Below, one piece after another: positions 1 to 8,508 of a stretch of 64,000 bases of DNA. Origin of the DNA: Gloeobacter morelensis MG652769 (GTDB lineage: Bacteria > Cyanobacteriota > Cyanobacteriia > Gloeobacterales > Gloeobacteraceae); the NCBI RefSeq assembly GCF_021018745.1, contig NZ_CP063845.1:2356001-2420000 (forward strand), given 5' to 3'. Both the position numbers and the translations under genes were made by a program. The notes under the pieces were generated by a model that searched no databases, was not told the origin of the DNA, and saw nothing but the letters and a program-made list of their open reading frames with translations. Every line of letters begins with the position of its first letter. Position 1 is the stretch's first letter.

Positions 1-64
1 GCTGAAATTCGCTCGGATACAGTTTCAGCAGCCCTGCAAAAAGCCACTCCGGCCAGCCTTTCAT
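1..64 (-). CDS. ABC transporter permease, N-terminal fragment (runs off window)
   Basis: Only the first 21 codons are present, reading MKGWPEWLFAGLLKLYPSEFQ. The ATG overlaps the padR stop as ATGA, so the two genes are translationally coupled. The pattern of a short hydrophobic helix followed by LLKLYPSEF resembles the prefix found before many MacB/FtsX-type (ADOP family) permeases, which are commonly paired with PadR regulators. That family call is inference from 21 residues and context; the rest of the gene lies outside the window. Confidence 0.5.
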   Translation of the reverse strand, partial: MKGWPEWLFAGLLKLYPSEFQ

Positions 65-417
65 CCCAGCACCTCCGGGGCGGCCAAAAGCTTTTTTGCG
101 CGCGCGTCGGCCACCAGTGCCACGAGGCGCTCGGCCTCGGCCACCGCCACCCGCCTGCCCAGTTCGCTCAAGCGGTAGTACCGCCGCCGCTCGTCATCGA
201 GCGCCGGGTCCGGACGCCACTGCGACTGTTCGACCAAACCCTCGGCCAGTAAGCGCTTGATCGTGCTGTAAAGCGTGCCGAGTCCCAAGTGCGCTCTACC
301 CTCCGAGCGTTGCTCGACTTCGCGCACAATCCCGTAGCCGTGGCGCTCGCCGTCGGCCAGAGCCAGCAAAATCTGAAACACCGCCGGAGTCAGGGGCAAA
401 AAGCGCTCGGGGTCCAT
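61..417 (-). CDS. PadR family transcriptional regulator
   Basis: A 118-residue winged-helix regulator. Seen: FLPLTPAVFQILLALADG, then GYGIVREVEQRS, GTLYSTIKRLLAEGLV and the wing RRRYYRLSELGRR, which together make the PadR N-terminal DNA-binding domain; the short C-terminal helix serves dimerisation in this family. The ATG at 417 is chosen because the longer frame needs a TTG at 441. It overlaps the downstream permease by 4 bases. PadR proteins usually repress a linked transporter gene and themselves in response to toxic ligands or stress, so control of the following permease is likely. A promoter with a good -35 lies just upstream. Confidence 0.9.
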   Translation of the reverse strand: MDPERFLPLTPAVFQILLALADGERHGYGIVREVEQRSEGRAHLGLGTLYSTIKRLLAEGLVEQSQWRPDPALDDERRRYYRLSELGRRVAVAEAERLVALVADARAKKLLAAPEVLG

Positions 418-462
418 AGATCCAGGCTCGATGTAATGCAAGTGGATATAATCACTGCGGAT

Positions 463-491
463 ACATTAGAGCGCGTCGGATCGGTTGTCAA
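463..491 (-). promoter_or_regulatory. Candidate sigma70 promoter of padR
   Basis: On the minus strand TTGACA (486-491) is followed by a 17-base spacer and TAATGT (463-468). The segment between the -10 and the start codon carries GTATCC and TATATCC about 15 bases apart, a plausible PadR operator. No longer perfect dyad is visible. Confidence 0.5.
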
Positions 492-496
492 GGGCA

Positions 497-625
497 TCAA
501 GGAGCCGTTCCAAGACTCAGCGGCAATTCGAGCCCGCGCACCAGCAAGGTGACGGCCGTCGCGTACTGGCGGTCGGTATCGGCGGTGCGCACCGCAGGCA
601 CGACCACATCCAGAAAATAGGGCAC
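497..625 (-). CDS. Possible small protein after the TolC-like gene
   Basis: A GTG-initiated frame of 42 residues starts 1 base after the stop of the TolC-family gene (begins with PYFLDVVVPAVRTADTDRQY). Composition looks protein-like and the spacing suggests translational coupling. No family is recognised and there is no independent Shine-Dalgarno sequence. It may be a genuine small protein, or the 3' remnant of a gene whose beginning was lost. Confidence 0.25.
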   Translation of the reverse strand: MPYFLDVVVPAVRTADTDRQYATAVTLLVRGLELPLSLGTAP

Positions 626-626
626 C

Positions 627-2054
627 CTACAGCACGCCGACGGCCCGCTTGATCGAGGCGACGGCGCGGTTGAAGTCGATGATCGCGGTAAGGCGGTTGA
701 CCCGCGCCTGGGTCAGATCCCGGTCGGCGGTGAGCACGTCGGTCTGGGTACCCACCCCGGCTTGAAAGCGCAACCGGGCCAGGCGCAGCGACTCCTCGGC
801 GCTGGTGACGGAGGTGCTGGTGGTATCGATGCGCAGCATCGCCGTCAGCATGTCGGTGTAGGCGCCCTCGACGCCGTAGCGCACGGTGTTGAGCGTGTCG
901 ATGTAGTTGAGCCGGGCGGATTTGGCGTCGGCTGCCGCCTGGGAAGCCCGGGCGGCGGCGGCACCGCCGTCGAAGGCGTTCCACTGGATCTGCACGCCGG
1001 CGCTGTAGCCGGTGAAGGCCCCGGTGACCCGGTCGATGGTGTTGTCGTAGACCTGGCCGGTCAGAAATACGCTCACCTGGGGGGCGACCGAGGCGTAGTA
1101 CGCCTCCTCCTGGGCCTTGGCCACCTGCTCCAAAGCGAGATAGCGGGGCAGTTCCGCCCGGTTGCGATAGGCTTCGAAGATCGTCTGTTCGAGGGAGAGT
1201 TTCCAGCTTTCCCCTTGCTCGATCGCCTCGGCGGCGGTCACATCGGTGGGCCGGGCGAAGTTGAGTTGGCGGGCCAGGTTGCGCTGGGCGACGATGCGCC
1301 GGTTCTGGTACTGCAACAGCTCGACGCGGGCGTTGGCCAACTGCACCTCCGCCTGCAGCGAGGCGAAGCGGGTGCCGGTGCCGGCGCGCTCCTGGGCGCG
1401 AGCGTCTTGGTAACTCGCTTCGGCGCTTTTGACCGACGCTTCACCGATGGCGACGTTGCCGTCGGCGTTTTGCAAGTCATAGTAGGCGGTGATCACCGAA
1501 TCGATCAGATCCTGGCGGGTGCGCGCGTAGTCGAGGCGGGCGGCGCTCAGGTTCTGGGCGGCGGTGCGGATGTTGCTGCCGACCAAGCCACTGGAGAAGA
1601 TGGTCCAGTTGATTTCAATCTGACCGTTGAGGGGGGCGCTCTCGACGACGGCCAGGGCGGAGCTGAGGGAGGAGGTGGCGAGCAGCGCGGCGCTGATTTT
1701 GCTGGTGGCCGACTGGACGTAGCTGTAGCTAAGGCTGGTTTGGACGGTCGGGTAGAGCCCGGCGCTCTGCTCGCGCACCGAACCTTCCGCTTTTTCGACC
1801 GCCACAAGCGCAAGCTGCAACTGGGGGCTGCGCGCCAGGGCGATGTCGACGGCATCCTGCAGCTTCAGCGGTTGGATGGTCTCGACTTTGAGTTCCACTG
1901 CCCGGGTCGGCAGTGACGGCAGAGTCGGGGTCAAAGGTTCGACACCGAGCGCGTTTGCCTGGGTATTCGGCGTGTCGGCTGCTTGGGCCCCAAAAAAGGG
2001 TCCACAAAAATACAGACTCATCGCGAACAAAACCGTAGCCGAGCGACGCTGCAT
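627..2054 (-). CDS. TolC-family outer membrane efflux protein
   Basis: A 475-residue protein with a signal peptide (hydrophobic stretch ending GAQA, cleavage before ADTPN). It has two repeated coiled-coil/beta halves typical of the OEP family, each opening with DAVDIALARSPQLQLALV-like and AEESLRLARLRFQAGVGT-like segments. In Gram-negative envelopes such trimers form the outer-membrane and periplasmic channel for tripartite efflux pumps or type I secretion. The start is supported by TGAGGAG about 7 bases upstream. Adaptor and pump genes are not adjacent here. A PadR/permease pair lies downstream on the same strand but is separated by a promoter. Substrate cannot be inferred. Confidence 0.92.
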   Translation of the reverse strand: MQRRSATVLFAMSLYFCGPFFGAQAADTPNTQANALGVEPLTPTLPSLPTRAVELKVETIQPLKLQDAVDIALARSPQLQLALVAVEKAEGSVREQSAGLYPTVQTSLSYSYVQSATSKISAALLATSSLSSALAVVESAPLNGQIEINWTIFSSGLVGSNIRTAAQNLSAARLDYARTRQDLIDSVITAYYDLQNADGNVAIGEASVKSAEASYQDARAQERAGTGTRFASLQAEVQLANARVELLQYQNRRIVAQRNLARQLNFARPTDVTAAEAIEQGESWKLSLEQTIFEAYRNRAELPRYLALEQVAKAQEEAYYASVAPQVSVFLTGQVYDNTIDRVTGAFTGYSAGVQIQWNAFDGGAAAARASQAAADAKSARLNYIDTLNTVRYGVEGAYTDMLTAMLRIDTTSTSVTSAEESLRLARLRFQAGVGTQTDVLTADRDLTQARVNRLTAIIDFNRAVASIKRAVGVL

Positions 2055-2387
2055 CGGTGTGTCTCCTCAGGTATTTGACATCAGCAGTTGGAGTCTAATC
2101 TTTCGAGACTTACTGGTTGCGCAACCCATGCTCGTTGCACCGTCAGTCAGTTGTTCTTATCCTAAAATTGCCGGTGCGGTAAATCGCGTACCGAAGGTCA
2201 AGAATTGCTCTCGTACTTTAGTCGAGTGTCCAGCCTGACGGAAGTTGAGATCTAACTGGGAAGGCCGCAAATAAAGTCATAAGCGAGCACAAGTGGGCGT
2301 CGCCCTACTGCCGCTTTTGCCCGTATCCTTGCACCCGAGCCTTTGCCGTTGATGACCGGTCCATCAATAATAGGAGCGCTAAATGTC
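2055..2387. other. Intergenic region between gyrB and the TolC-family gene
   Basis: 333 bases with lower GC than the flanking genes. It must hold the promoter and ribosome-binding site of the minus-strand TolC-family gene (TGAGGAG near 2062-2068) and the 3' end of gyrB transcription. I see no convincing long open frame and no clear hairpin followed by a T-run. Confidence 0.6.
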
Positions 2388-4322
2388 CTAAATGTCCAGG
2401 TCGGCCATCTGCAGTCGTGGACCGTAGGTCTCGATAAATTCCCGTCGCGGTTCGACGCGGTCGCCCATCAGGATGTTGAAGACGCGGTCGGCCTCGGCGG
2501 CGTCCTCGATGGTCACTTGTCTGAGGGTACGCGTCTCGGGATTCATCGTCGTCTCCCAGAGCTGATCCGCCTGCATCTCGCCCAGACCCTTGAAGCGCTG
2601 GATCTCATACTTCTGATTTTCGCGCAGACCGCGGAGAATCGCCTCTTTTTCCTGTTCGGAGTAACAGTAGCGCACGTCGATGTTGCGGCCGCCGCCGATT
2701 GAAATCTTGTACAACGGCGGCTGGGCGATGTAAATGTAGCCCTGCTCGACCAAGTCGCGTTTGTAGCGGTAGAAGAACGTGAGTAGCAACGTGCGGATGT
2801 GGGCGCCGTCGACGTCTGCGTCGGTCATGATGATGATGCGATGGTATCGGAGCCGACCGACATCAAACTCTTCGGTCTTGAGGCCGAGGCCGAGGCCCGT
2901 GATCATCGCCTGGATTTCGTTGTTGCCGTAAATCTTTCTGTCGTCCGCTCTTTCGATATTGAGGATTTTGCCCCGAAGCGGCAAAATCGCCTGGAATCGC
3001 CGATCTCGGCCTTGCTTGGCGCTCCCGCCGGCGGAATCTCCTTCGACTAGAAAGACTTCTGATTCTGCGGGATCGCGGCTCTGGCAGTCGGCCAATTTGC
3101 CGGGGAGGGTGGACGATTCGAGGGCTGATTTGCGGCGGACTAGATCGCGCGCTTTGCGGGCGGCTTCCTCGGCCTGCATCGACTGCAGCGCCTTTTCGAG
3201 GATGGAAGCTACCACATCTGGGTGAAATTCGAGGTATTCGGTGAGTTTTTCAGAAATCACGCCGTCGACGATGCCGCGCACTTCGGGGTTGCCGAGTTTG
3301 GTCTTGGTCTGGCCTTCAAATTCGGGGTTGGGGACTTTGACGCTCAGCACGGCGGTGAGCCCCTCGCGCACGTGCTCGCCGGTGAGGTTCTTGTCACCGT
3401 CTTTGAGCTTGTTGGCCTTGCGGGCGAAGCTGTTGAAGGTGCGGGTGAGGACGGCTTTGAGACCTTCGAGGTGGGTACCGCCGTCGATGGTGCGGATGTT
3501 GTTGGCAAAACCGAGCACGTTGTCGTTGTAGACGTCGGTGCTCCACTGCAGGGCGCACTCGACACTCACCCCGTCGCGCTCCTGGTGGATAAAGATAATG
3601 TCGGGGTGCAGAGCAGCCTTCTCGCGGGTCATGTACTTGACGTACTCGCGGATGCCGCCTTCGTAGAGGTAAGTTTCAGTGCGCTCGGTCTCGCCGCGCA
3701 AATCGCTGAAACGAAATTCGACCCCCGCATTCAAAAAGGCCAGTTCACGAAAGCGACTCAAGAGCGTGTCGAAATCAAAATCGACGCCGGTGGTAAAAAT
3801 TTCGGGATCGGGCAAAAACGAAATCATCGTGCCGCGGCGCTTCTGGGAGTCGGGACTCACCGCAAGACCGCCCTCGGGAATGCCGCGGTGGAAGCGCTGA
3901 ATGTACTGCTTGCCCTCGCGCCAGATCGTCGCGGTGAGGATGGTCGACAGGGCATTGACCACCGCCGCGCCGACGCCGTGCAGACCACCGGAGACTTTGT
4001 AGCCGCCGCCGCCGAACTTGCCGCCGGCACCGAGCACCGTGAGTACCGTCTCGATGGTGGATTTGCCCGTGCGCGGGTGGGTGTCGGTCGGAATGCCGCG
4101 CCCATCGTCGGTGATTGTGGCGGAGCCGTCGGCGTTGAGACTGATGGCGATGTGCTTGCAGTGACCGGCCAAAGCCTCGTCGACGGAGTTATCGACGATT
4201 TCGTAGACCAAGTGATGCAGACCGCGCGGTCCGGTGGAGCCGATGTACATGCCCGGGCGCTTACGGACATGTTCCAGGCCTTCGAGAACCTGAATTTGCT
4301 CCGCCCCATAGGTTTCGGTCAT
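2388..4322 (-). CDS. gyrB: DNA gyrase subunit B
   Basis: At 644 residues this is the normal length for cyanobacterial GyrB. In order: GHKL ATPase domain with [14 protein letters not shown] (Mg/ATP-binding Glu/Asn), DDGRGIP and the [15 protein letters not shown] lid; transducer domain; TOPRIM domain with [17 protein letters not shown] and the metal-binding [14 protein letters not shown]; and the C-terminal [19 protein letters not shown] motif that contacts GyrA. It supplies the ATPase half of gyrase, which introduces negative supercoils ahead of replication and transcription. gyrA is not in this window. The gene is divergent from the YebC gene. A TGCTACAAT extended -10 lies about 105 bases upstream of the start. 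Confidence 0.98.
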   Translation of the reverse strand: MTETYGAEQIQVLEGLEHVRKRPGMYIGSTGPRGLHHLVYEIVDNSVDEALAGHCKHIAISLNADGSATITDDGRGIPTDTHPRTGKSTIETVLTVLGAGGKFGGGGYKVSGGLHGVGAAVVNALSTILTATIWREGKQYIQRFHRGIPEGGLAVSPDSQKRRGTMISFLPDPEIFTTGVDFDFDTLLSRFRELAFLNAGVEFRFSDLRGETERTETYLYEGGIREYVKYMTREKAALHPDIIFIHQERDGVSVECALQWSTDVYNDNVLGFANNIRTIDGGTHLEGLKAVLTRTFNSFARKANKLKDGDKNLTGEHVREGLTAVLSVKVPNPEFEGQTKTKLGNPEVRGIVDGVISEKLTEYLEFHPDVVASILEKALQSMQAEEAARKARDLVRRKSALESSTLPGKLADCQSRDPAESEVFLVEGDSAGGSAKQGRDRRFQAILPLRGKILNIERADDRKIYGNNEIQAMITGLGLGLKTEEFDVGRLRYHRIIIMTDADVDGAHIRTLLLTFFYRYKRDLVEQGYIYIAQPPLYKISIGGGRNIDVRYCYSEQEKEAILRGLRENQKYEIQRFKGLGEMQADQLWETTMNPETRTLRQVTIEDAAEADRVFNILMGDRVEPRREFIETYGPRLQMADLDI

Positions 4323-4425
4323 TCGTCCTTGCGCTCCTTCGCGCCAGCTATCGTGCCGCCCACGGTCGTTGCTGCCGCTGTGCCCAAAGGCGCGTCAAAA
4401 CGGGGCGAGGTCAGATCACGCATCG

Positions 4426-4434
4426 ATTGTAGCA
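4426..4434 (-). promoter_or_regulatory. Candidate extended -10 for gyrB
   Basis: TGCTACAAT on the minus strand matches the extended -10 pattern TGnTAnnnT. The matching -35 position is poor (AAGCCG), and the leader to the gyrB ATG would be about 100 bases. Position within the divergent gyrB/yebC gap supports it, but no transcript evidence exists here. Confidence 0.3.
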
Positions 4435-4705
4435 CAAAGCGCTTGCAGCGGCTTCTGGTCGTTTCTGAAGCCGCATTTGCAGAACAGATGGGATCACCCG
4501 CAAAATGGACTCCTGTCCATGGAAAACCGCTCTCGGCCCGCGGGCGCAAATCGCCGGGGCGCAGTTGTCGGACAGCTTGTTTGGGGCAGCGTGCGGGTCG
4601 CCATGATTTCCTTAGGGATTGTTGGCGGGGGACGCGAGGCGCTTCTGGCTGGAGCGACGATTTTGCTGTGATAGATTCGACCAGAATCAGCAAGCAGCGC
4701 AGATC

Positions 4706-5461
4706 ATGGCAGGGCATAGCAAGTGGGCGCAGATCAAGCGTCAGAAAGCCAAGAACGACGTGGCTAAAGGGGCGATGTTCGCCCGGCTCTCCCGCGAAAT
4801 CATTGTCGCCACGCGCCTGGGCGGCCCCGACCCGGCCGGGAATTTCCGGTTGCGCCTGGCCATCGAGCAGGCCAAGGCGGCGAGTTTGCCGGGGGAGAAC
4901 ATCCAGCGGGCCGTCGACAAAGGTAGTGGCGCCCTCGAAGGCGACAACTTTGAAGAGATCCGCTACGAGGGCTACGGTCCGGCGGGGGTAGCAATCTTAA
5001 TCGAGGCGCAGACCGACAACCGCAACCGGACGGCGGCAGATCTGCGGGCGGTCTTCAGCCGCAACGGCGGTAATCTCGGTGAAACCGGCTGCGTGGGCTG
5101 GATGTTCCAGCAGCGGGGCGTGGCGGTCCTCGAAGGGCCGGTGCGCGAGGAAGATCTGATCGAAGCGGCCCTTGACGGGGGGGCAGTGGGTTACGAAATC
5201 GACCCCGAGGGGCAGGGGGCGGAAGTGACCTGCGAAGCTGCGGATCTCGAAGCGCTCACCGATACCCTTAAGGGGGCCGGGTTTCAGCTGGCGGCGGCCG
5301 AGGTGCGTTGGGTACCCGACAACAACATCGAGATCGCTGATCCGGATATCGCCCGCCAGGTGCTCACCCTGCTTGAGAAGCTCGAAAACCTGGACGATGT
5401 GCAGCGGGTGAGCGCCAATCATCTGGTCGCAGATGCGGTGCTGGAGTCAATCTATGCCTGA
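4706..5461 (+). CDS. YebC/PmpR family transcriptional regulator
   Basis: 251 residues beginning [22 protein letters not shown], the invariant N-terminus of the TACO1/YebC family; the longer upstream frame is rejected because the conserved start is at 4706. Domain I carries the basic helices. [15 protein letters not shown] and [18 protein letters not shown] mark domains II and III, and the C-terminus [19 protein letters not shown] is typical. Family members act as DNA-binding regulators in some bacteria and as translation factors that relieve polyproline stalling in others; which applies here cannot be seen. A tRNA-Leu follows 43 bases downstream. Confidence 0.95.
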   Translation: MAGHSKWAQIKRQKAKNDVAKGAMFARLSREIIVATRLGGPDPAGNFRLRLAIEQAKAASLPGENIQRAVDKGSGALEGDNFEEIRYEGYGPAGVAILIEAQTDNRNRTAADLRAVFSRNGGNLGETGCVGWMFQQRGVAVLEGPVREEDLIEAALDGGAVGYEIDPEGQGAEVTCEAADLEALTDTLKGAGFQLAAAEVRWVPDNNIEIADPDIARQVLTLLEKLENLDDVQRVSANHLVADAVLESIYA

Positions 5462-5504
5462 TGGGGCCGATGGGCGGGTCGGTCCGTTTACACTGGTAGA
5501 GCGT

Positions 5505-5585
5505 GCGGACGTGGTGGAATGGTAGACACGCCGGTCTTAGGAACCTGTGGCGCAAGCCGTGGGAGTTCGAATCTCCCCGTCCGCA
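5505..5585 (+). tRNA. tRNA-Leu (anticodon UAG)
   Basis: 81 nucleotides. Acceptor stem GCGGACG pairs perfectly with CGTCCGC and is followed by discriminator A. The D-arm contains GGTAGACAC, the anticodon loop is CTTAGGA with TAG at positions 34-36, there is a long class II variable arm, and the T-arm is GGGAG-TTCGAAT-CTCCC. The anticodon stem CCGGT/ACCTG contains one C-U mismatch. CCA is not encoded. It marks the left edge of the accessory region. Confidence 0.95.
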
Positions 5586-5694
5586 TCCAGACTCAATCCC
5601 AGGCCCTGAGAGGCTTTTGGCGCTTATGTTGAAGTTGCCTGCCAAGAGCCGACAGAGCCGTTAGGGCCGAAAAAACCGGCAAAAACAGCTAAAA

Positions 5695-5717
5695 TTTGGG
5701 CACAGTTTTGGGCACAG
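5695..5717 (+). repeat. Tandem 12-base direct repeat TTTGGGCACAG
   Basis: TTTGGGCACAG occurs at 5695-5705 and again at 5707-5717, just upstream of the Rpn-like fragment and 110 bases after the tRNA. Similar GGGCAC repeats are sometimes seen next to tRNA-targeting integrases, but no integrase gene is present, so the function is unknown. Confidence 0.4.
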
Positions 5718-5729
5718 TGGAGGAAGGCG

Positions 5730-6008
5730 ATGCTGAATCTGTTGCAACAGACGCCGCTGTTTCAGGAGCTGACCCGGGACGTTGTTCAGCAAGCGGAGCA
5801 ACGCGGAGAGCAGCGTGGCCGCGTCGAGGGCGGGCTGCAACTGCTGCAGCGCCTGTTTGAGCACAAGTTTGGGCCGCTGCCGGAAGATCTGCGGATGACC
5901 TTGGAGGCGATCGCCGATGCGCAAGAACTGGATCGTCTGGGCTTGGGCCTAATGGATGCCCCGGATGTCGAAACCTTCAGAAGGCAAATCTACAATGGCG
6001 AGCCATAG
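5730..6008 (+). pseudogene. C-terminal remnant of an Rpn/DUF4351-type nuclease-transposase
   Basis: A 92-residue frame with a GGAAGG ribosome site. The repeat-like acidic/Gln linker (EQRGEQRGRVEGGLQLLQRL), the helix containing KFGPLPEDLRMTLEAI, and AQELDRLGLGLMDAPDVETF match the C-terminal portion of cyanobacterial Rpn-family PD-(D/E)XK proteins (DUF4351 region), which are normally about 300 residues. The catalytic domain is absent, so this is a truncated fragment or an internally initiated C-terminal product as described for Rpn genes. It overlaps the next small frame by 14 bases. Assignment rests on pattern memory and is moderately sure. Confidence 0.55.
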
Positions 6009-6192
6009 AATCGGTGAGGAGCGGCTCTACCGGTGGGCACAGTCGCAAATCGACGGCACAGCCAAGCCCGCTGTCTGGCCCGAGATCGGGGTGAGTGTTT
6101 TGCAGCTACTGGACGAGTTGGAAAGGCTGCAAGACGAGACTGCAGGCAAGCGCGATGCACCAGAGGCAAGCCAGCCCAAGCAAACGCCTTAG
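5995..6192 (+). CDS. Hypothetical protein, 65 aa
   Basis: Starts at ATG 5995 inside the 3' end of the Rpn-like fragment and reads in another frame (MASHRIGEERLYRWAQSQID, then VSVLQLLDELERLQDETAG). Composition is soluble, helical and Lys/Glu-rich with no signal peptide. The 14-base overlap suggests translational coupling. No family is recognised. It may be a small partner of the Rpn gene, left behind with it. Confidence 0.4.
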   Translation: MASHRIGEERLYRWAQSQIDGTAKPAVWPEIGVSVLQLLDELERLQDETAGKRDAPEASQPKQTP

Positions 6193-6734
6193 TCCTGTGC
6201 TTAAGGCCCCTTGCAAATGGCCCACACAGAGGAGTGCCTGGCAAATGCATTGTCAAGCGGACGCTTATGCCTTTGGCTACTGCGAATCGTCGAGGGTGGC
6301 CGGCAGCGAGACCGCTCGGCCAGAGAAAACTTCTCCTACCAGTCCGGCAATGCGCCCGCGCAATCCGGCCAGATGGCTCGAAGCGCACCTGCACCGCTGG
6401 GGCATGGACTTCGGCTTCGGGCGCAGCCAGACCTAGCCCAGCGAGAGTCTGGCACTAATGCCGGAAGGTGGCTGCCGTCTCCGCTCGCGTTCGGAACATG
6501 CGGCGGGACACCCACCACCCATTTTCAAACCGTCTCCAGTAAGTAGGGCACCGGTTTGGATTTCGTACAATGGAGCAAACTGGACAGACACCCTTACCGC
6601 CAACACCAGCACCGGCAGAGGTCGGCGGCATCACCTGCACGGGCAGAGCACCCACAACGCCAGCAGCATCAGCGGCACCAGCGGGTGCGCGGCACCCGGC
6701 AGCACCGGGCGGCGGCGGTGGCTACGACGAGCCT
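6193..6734. other. Region without a supported gene
   Basis: Several short plus-strand frames exist. One of 63 codons from ATG 6245 has an AGGAG about 10 bases upstream, but it has no recognisable domain and looks like decayed sequence. A proline/alanine-rich frame starting near 6570 runs antisense through the next gene and is probably spurious. I regard this stretch as decayed accessory DNA. Confidence 0.4.
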
Positions 6735-7382
6735 TCAGGCGCACGACCTGAGCTTCACCTCGGCGTCGCCCGTTCTGGCCATCATATGGCGGACCAGCGT
6801 GCCGAACACCCGCCACCCCACCAGGCTGAGGCTGGCGTGGCGAGTGGCCAGTTGCAGCTCGGCCATTCGGATCTGAGCGATGCCGTCGAACTCGACGGCG
6901 TTGCAAACGACCCTTTCCCCGTCACCCTCGATCGTGGGCAGGTACATGCGGCGGATCGATTTGAACGACAGCAGCTCGCCGACCAACGCCGCCGCTGCCG
7001 GGTTGTCCGCACGAATGGGGCTCAGCCGCAGCAAGGCGGCGTACTGCCGGCGTTTGGGCACCAGGTCGCAGGTGGAACCGGCAAGAACAAAGCGGGCGTT
7101 GCGTACCCGTTCGCCCATGAAATAGGCCGACTCAGTAGCGACCACGTCCCCCTGCAAGAACGTGAAGGGATCTTCGTCCGCAGAAACGATCCCCCGCTCC
7201 AGTGCGTCTTCGTAGAGGATGGGTGGCCGCACGAGGGCACCGGGCCGGTTGAACACCGCCTGACGCTGTCTGGTCTTGCCCAGGCTTTCGGCGAACCCCC
7301 GCACGATCCCGAGCGCCCGGTCGTCGTGGGAGTACTCCCTCAGCGCCGCTTCGAGGGCATCCAGATCGTCGGGTGCGCTCAA
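6735..7382 (-). CDS. Uncharacterised protein, second gene of a two-gene cassette
   Basis: 215 residues, no signal peptide or membrane helix. The N-terminal part is acidic and helical (DDLDALEAALREYSHDD). The central part carries FMGERVRNARFVLAGSTCDLVPKRR followed by AALLRLSPI. A strand with a Cys-Asp pair in a sentence such as 'VVSNDCDLA' recurs in small uncharacterised proteins linked to phage and mobile-element loci, and this resembles that pattern. Its ATG overlaps the stop of the upstream gene by 4 bases, so the pair is co-translated. Function unknown; a role in defence or toxin control is possible but not shown. Confidence 0.6.
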   Translation of the reverse strand: MSAPDDLDALEAALREYSHDDRALGIVRGFAESLGKTRQRQAVFNRPGALVRPPILYEDALERGIVSADEDPFTFLQGDVVATESAYFMGERVRNARFVLAGSTCDLVPKRRQYAALLRLSPIRADNPAAAALVGELLSFKSIRRMYLPTIEGDGERVVCNAVEFDGIAQIRMAELQLATRHASLSLVGWRVFGTLVRHMMARTGDAEVKLRSCA

Positions 7383-7843
7383 GCGGGTTGCTCCGGGGCG
7401 AGCGCACCGCCCAGTGCGGCCGGGTTCAGGTCGACATCGTCATCGGGGTCCACGCTGAGTCCCTCGGGGGCGATGTCGGCGAACCCGTCGCGGGTGGGTA
7501 GGGAGGGCAAATCTCGCACCAGGCACACGGCCTGGATCAGCGTCTCCACCGTCGCGTCGTCGCGGTGACGCTCGACGGCCTGAACGGCCGAGGCGACCAG
7601 CTGCAATCCGCCGCGCAGACGCTCCACGTCCGCGGCCAGCCCCAGGAGGCGCTGGAAGTCGCGCTCCTCGACGATGCGGTAGCGGCCGGAGCGGGTGGCG
7701 AGGGTGCCGACCACGCCATTGCCGATCGGAGCCAATGCGGCAGTGCCGGACAGGCGGAATCGTTCGAAGGACGGCCACTCGGGTCCGGGCCGGAGGGCCA
7801 GGCCCCCGTTCTGCCCGAATACAGGGACGGGATGGGCGTTCAT
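7379..7843 (-). CDS. Uncharacterised protein, first gene of a two-gene cassette
   Basis: 154 residues from ATG 7843 with GGAG 8 bases upstream; the longer frame to 8008 reads through the iteron region and is rejected. The N-terminal half is beta-rich (WPSFERFRLSGTAALAPIG, then GRYRIVEERDFQRLLGLA). A helical segment (ADVERLRGGLQLVASAVQAV) and an acidic C-terminal tail (SVDPDDDVDLNP) follow. No family is recognised. It overlaps the next gene as ATGA and has three 11-base direct repeats 40-70 bases upstream of its start, suggesting cooperative autoregulation. Confidence 0.6.
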   Translation of the reverse strand: MNAHPVPVFGQNGGLALRPGPEWPSFERFRLSGTAALAPIGNGVVGTLATRSGRYRIVEERDFQRLLGLAADVERLRGGLQLVASAVQAVERHRDDATVETLIQAVCLVRDLPSLPTRDGFADIAPEGLSVDPDDDVDLNPAALGGALAPEQPA

Positions 7844-7882
7844 GGGACAAACTCCAAACTCGACCTCAATTTTAGCCTGATA

Positions 7883-7911
7883 GCCAACGGAAGGCCAACG
7901 GAATGCCAACG
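7883..7911 (-). repeat. Three 11-base iterons upstream of the unknown cassette
   Basis: GCCAAC(G) recurs at 7883, 7894 and 7905 on the plus strand; the first two copies are GCCAACGGAA and the third diverges after GCCAACG. Exact 11-base phasing places the sites on one DNA face. The position just upstream of the 7843 start suggests an operator. Confidence 0.55.
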
Positions 7912-8082
7912 CTCGCGCTGGAACCGGTCGAGTTCTGTTGCAAAAATAATTCGTGCTGCAGTTCCTCTCGGAATATGTACCTGTTAGGCTGCCAGTCCGA
8001 GCAAGCACTCGACAAAAAAGTGGCTGGAGATCTTGCTCACCGGATTTGTAAGAAACAGATTCTTAGCCGCCCGCAAGACAAA

Positions 8083-8424
8083 TCAATTGCCACCGAACAG
8101 CAGCTTCCGGCTCAGGCCCAGGCTGTAGTAATACACCTTGTCGTGAGCGTCACCGCTCGAACGGCTTACCAAAGTACCGTCCAACTCCATCCGCTCCAAC
8201 AAGTACCAAGTCAGGGGAACGACCAAATGGCGGTTTTCTTTGGCGAGCGCCCCCTCGACCGTTCTCAGCAACGGCCCTATCTCACACTCCCGTCTGCTTT
8301 TGAGCAGTTCGACAATCGCCTTCTCGGCCGCAGGCTCGAAAAGCAGTCCACCAGCCGCGGCGAGAGAAGCTCGATCCGAAAAACTTATCATCTGAAGGAA
8401 AAATCTTTTCAGGTATTCGAACAT
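8083..8424 (-). CDS. Hypothetical protein, winged-helix-like C-terminus
   Basis: 113 residues from ATG 8424 with GGAG and GAAGG upstream. The C-terminal half, LTWYLLERMELDGTLVSR followed by DKVYYYSLGLSRKLL, resembles the recognition helix and wing of small winged-helix proteins. The N-terminal half is helical. The same frame stays open upstream to a single TAG at 8509, beyond which lies a PD-(D/E)XK-like remnant, so it could be the 3' part of a gene interrupted by a stop codon. Both readings are possible. Confidence 0.45.
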   Translation of the reverse strand: MFEYLKRFFLQMISFSDRASLAAAGGLLFEPAAEKAIVELLKSRRECEIGPLLRTVEGALAKENRHLVVPLTWYLLERMELDGTLVSRSSGDAHDKVYYYSLGLSRKLLFGGN

Positions 8425-8508
8425 CGCCTTCGACTCCAAAAAAGCCTCAAGTTCAAGTTTAGCGGTCTTAAGCGAGAAGCCACGGCAGACGGGGCAACAC
8501 CAGTGGGA

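Noticed and set aside
3222-4991. 589-codon open frame on the plus strand opposite gyrB
   Set aside because: Wholly antisense to an unmistakable gyrB for most of its length; high GC makes long antisense frames common and the translation shows no domain.
6570-7568. 332-codon frame starting with a Pro/Ala-rich stretch
   Set aside because: Runs antisense through both genes of the unknown cassette, whose coupling and ribosome site favour the minus strand; no recognisable domain.
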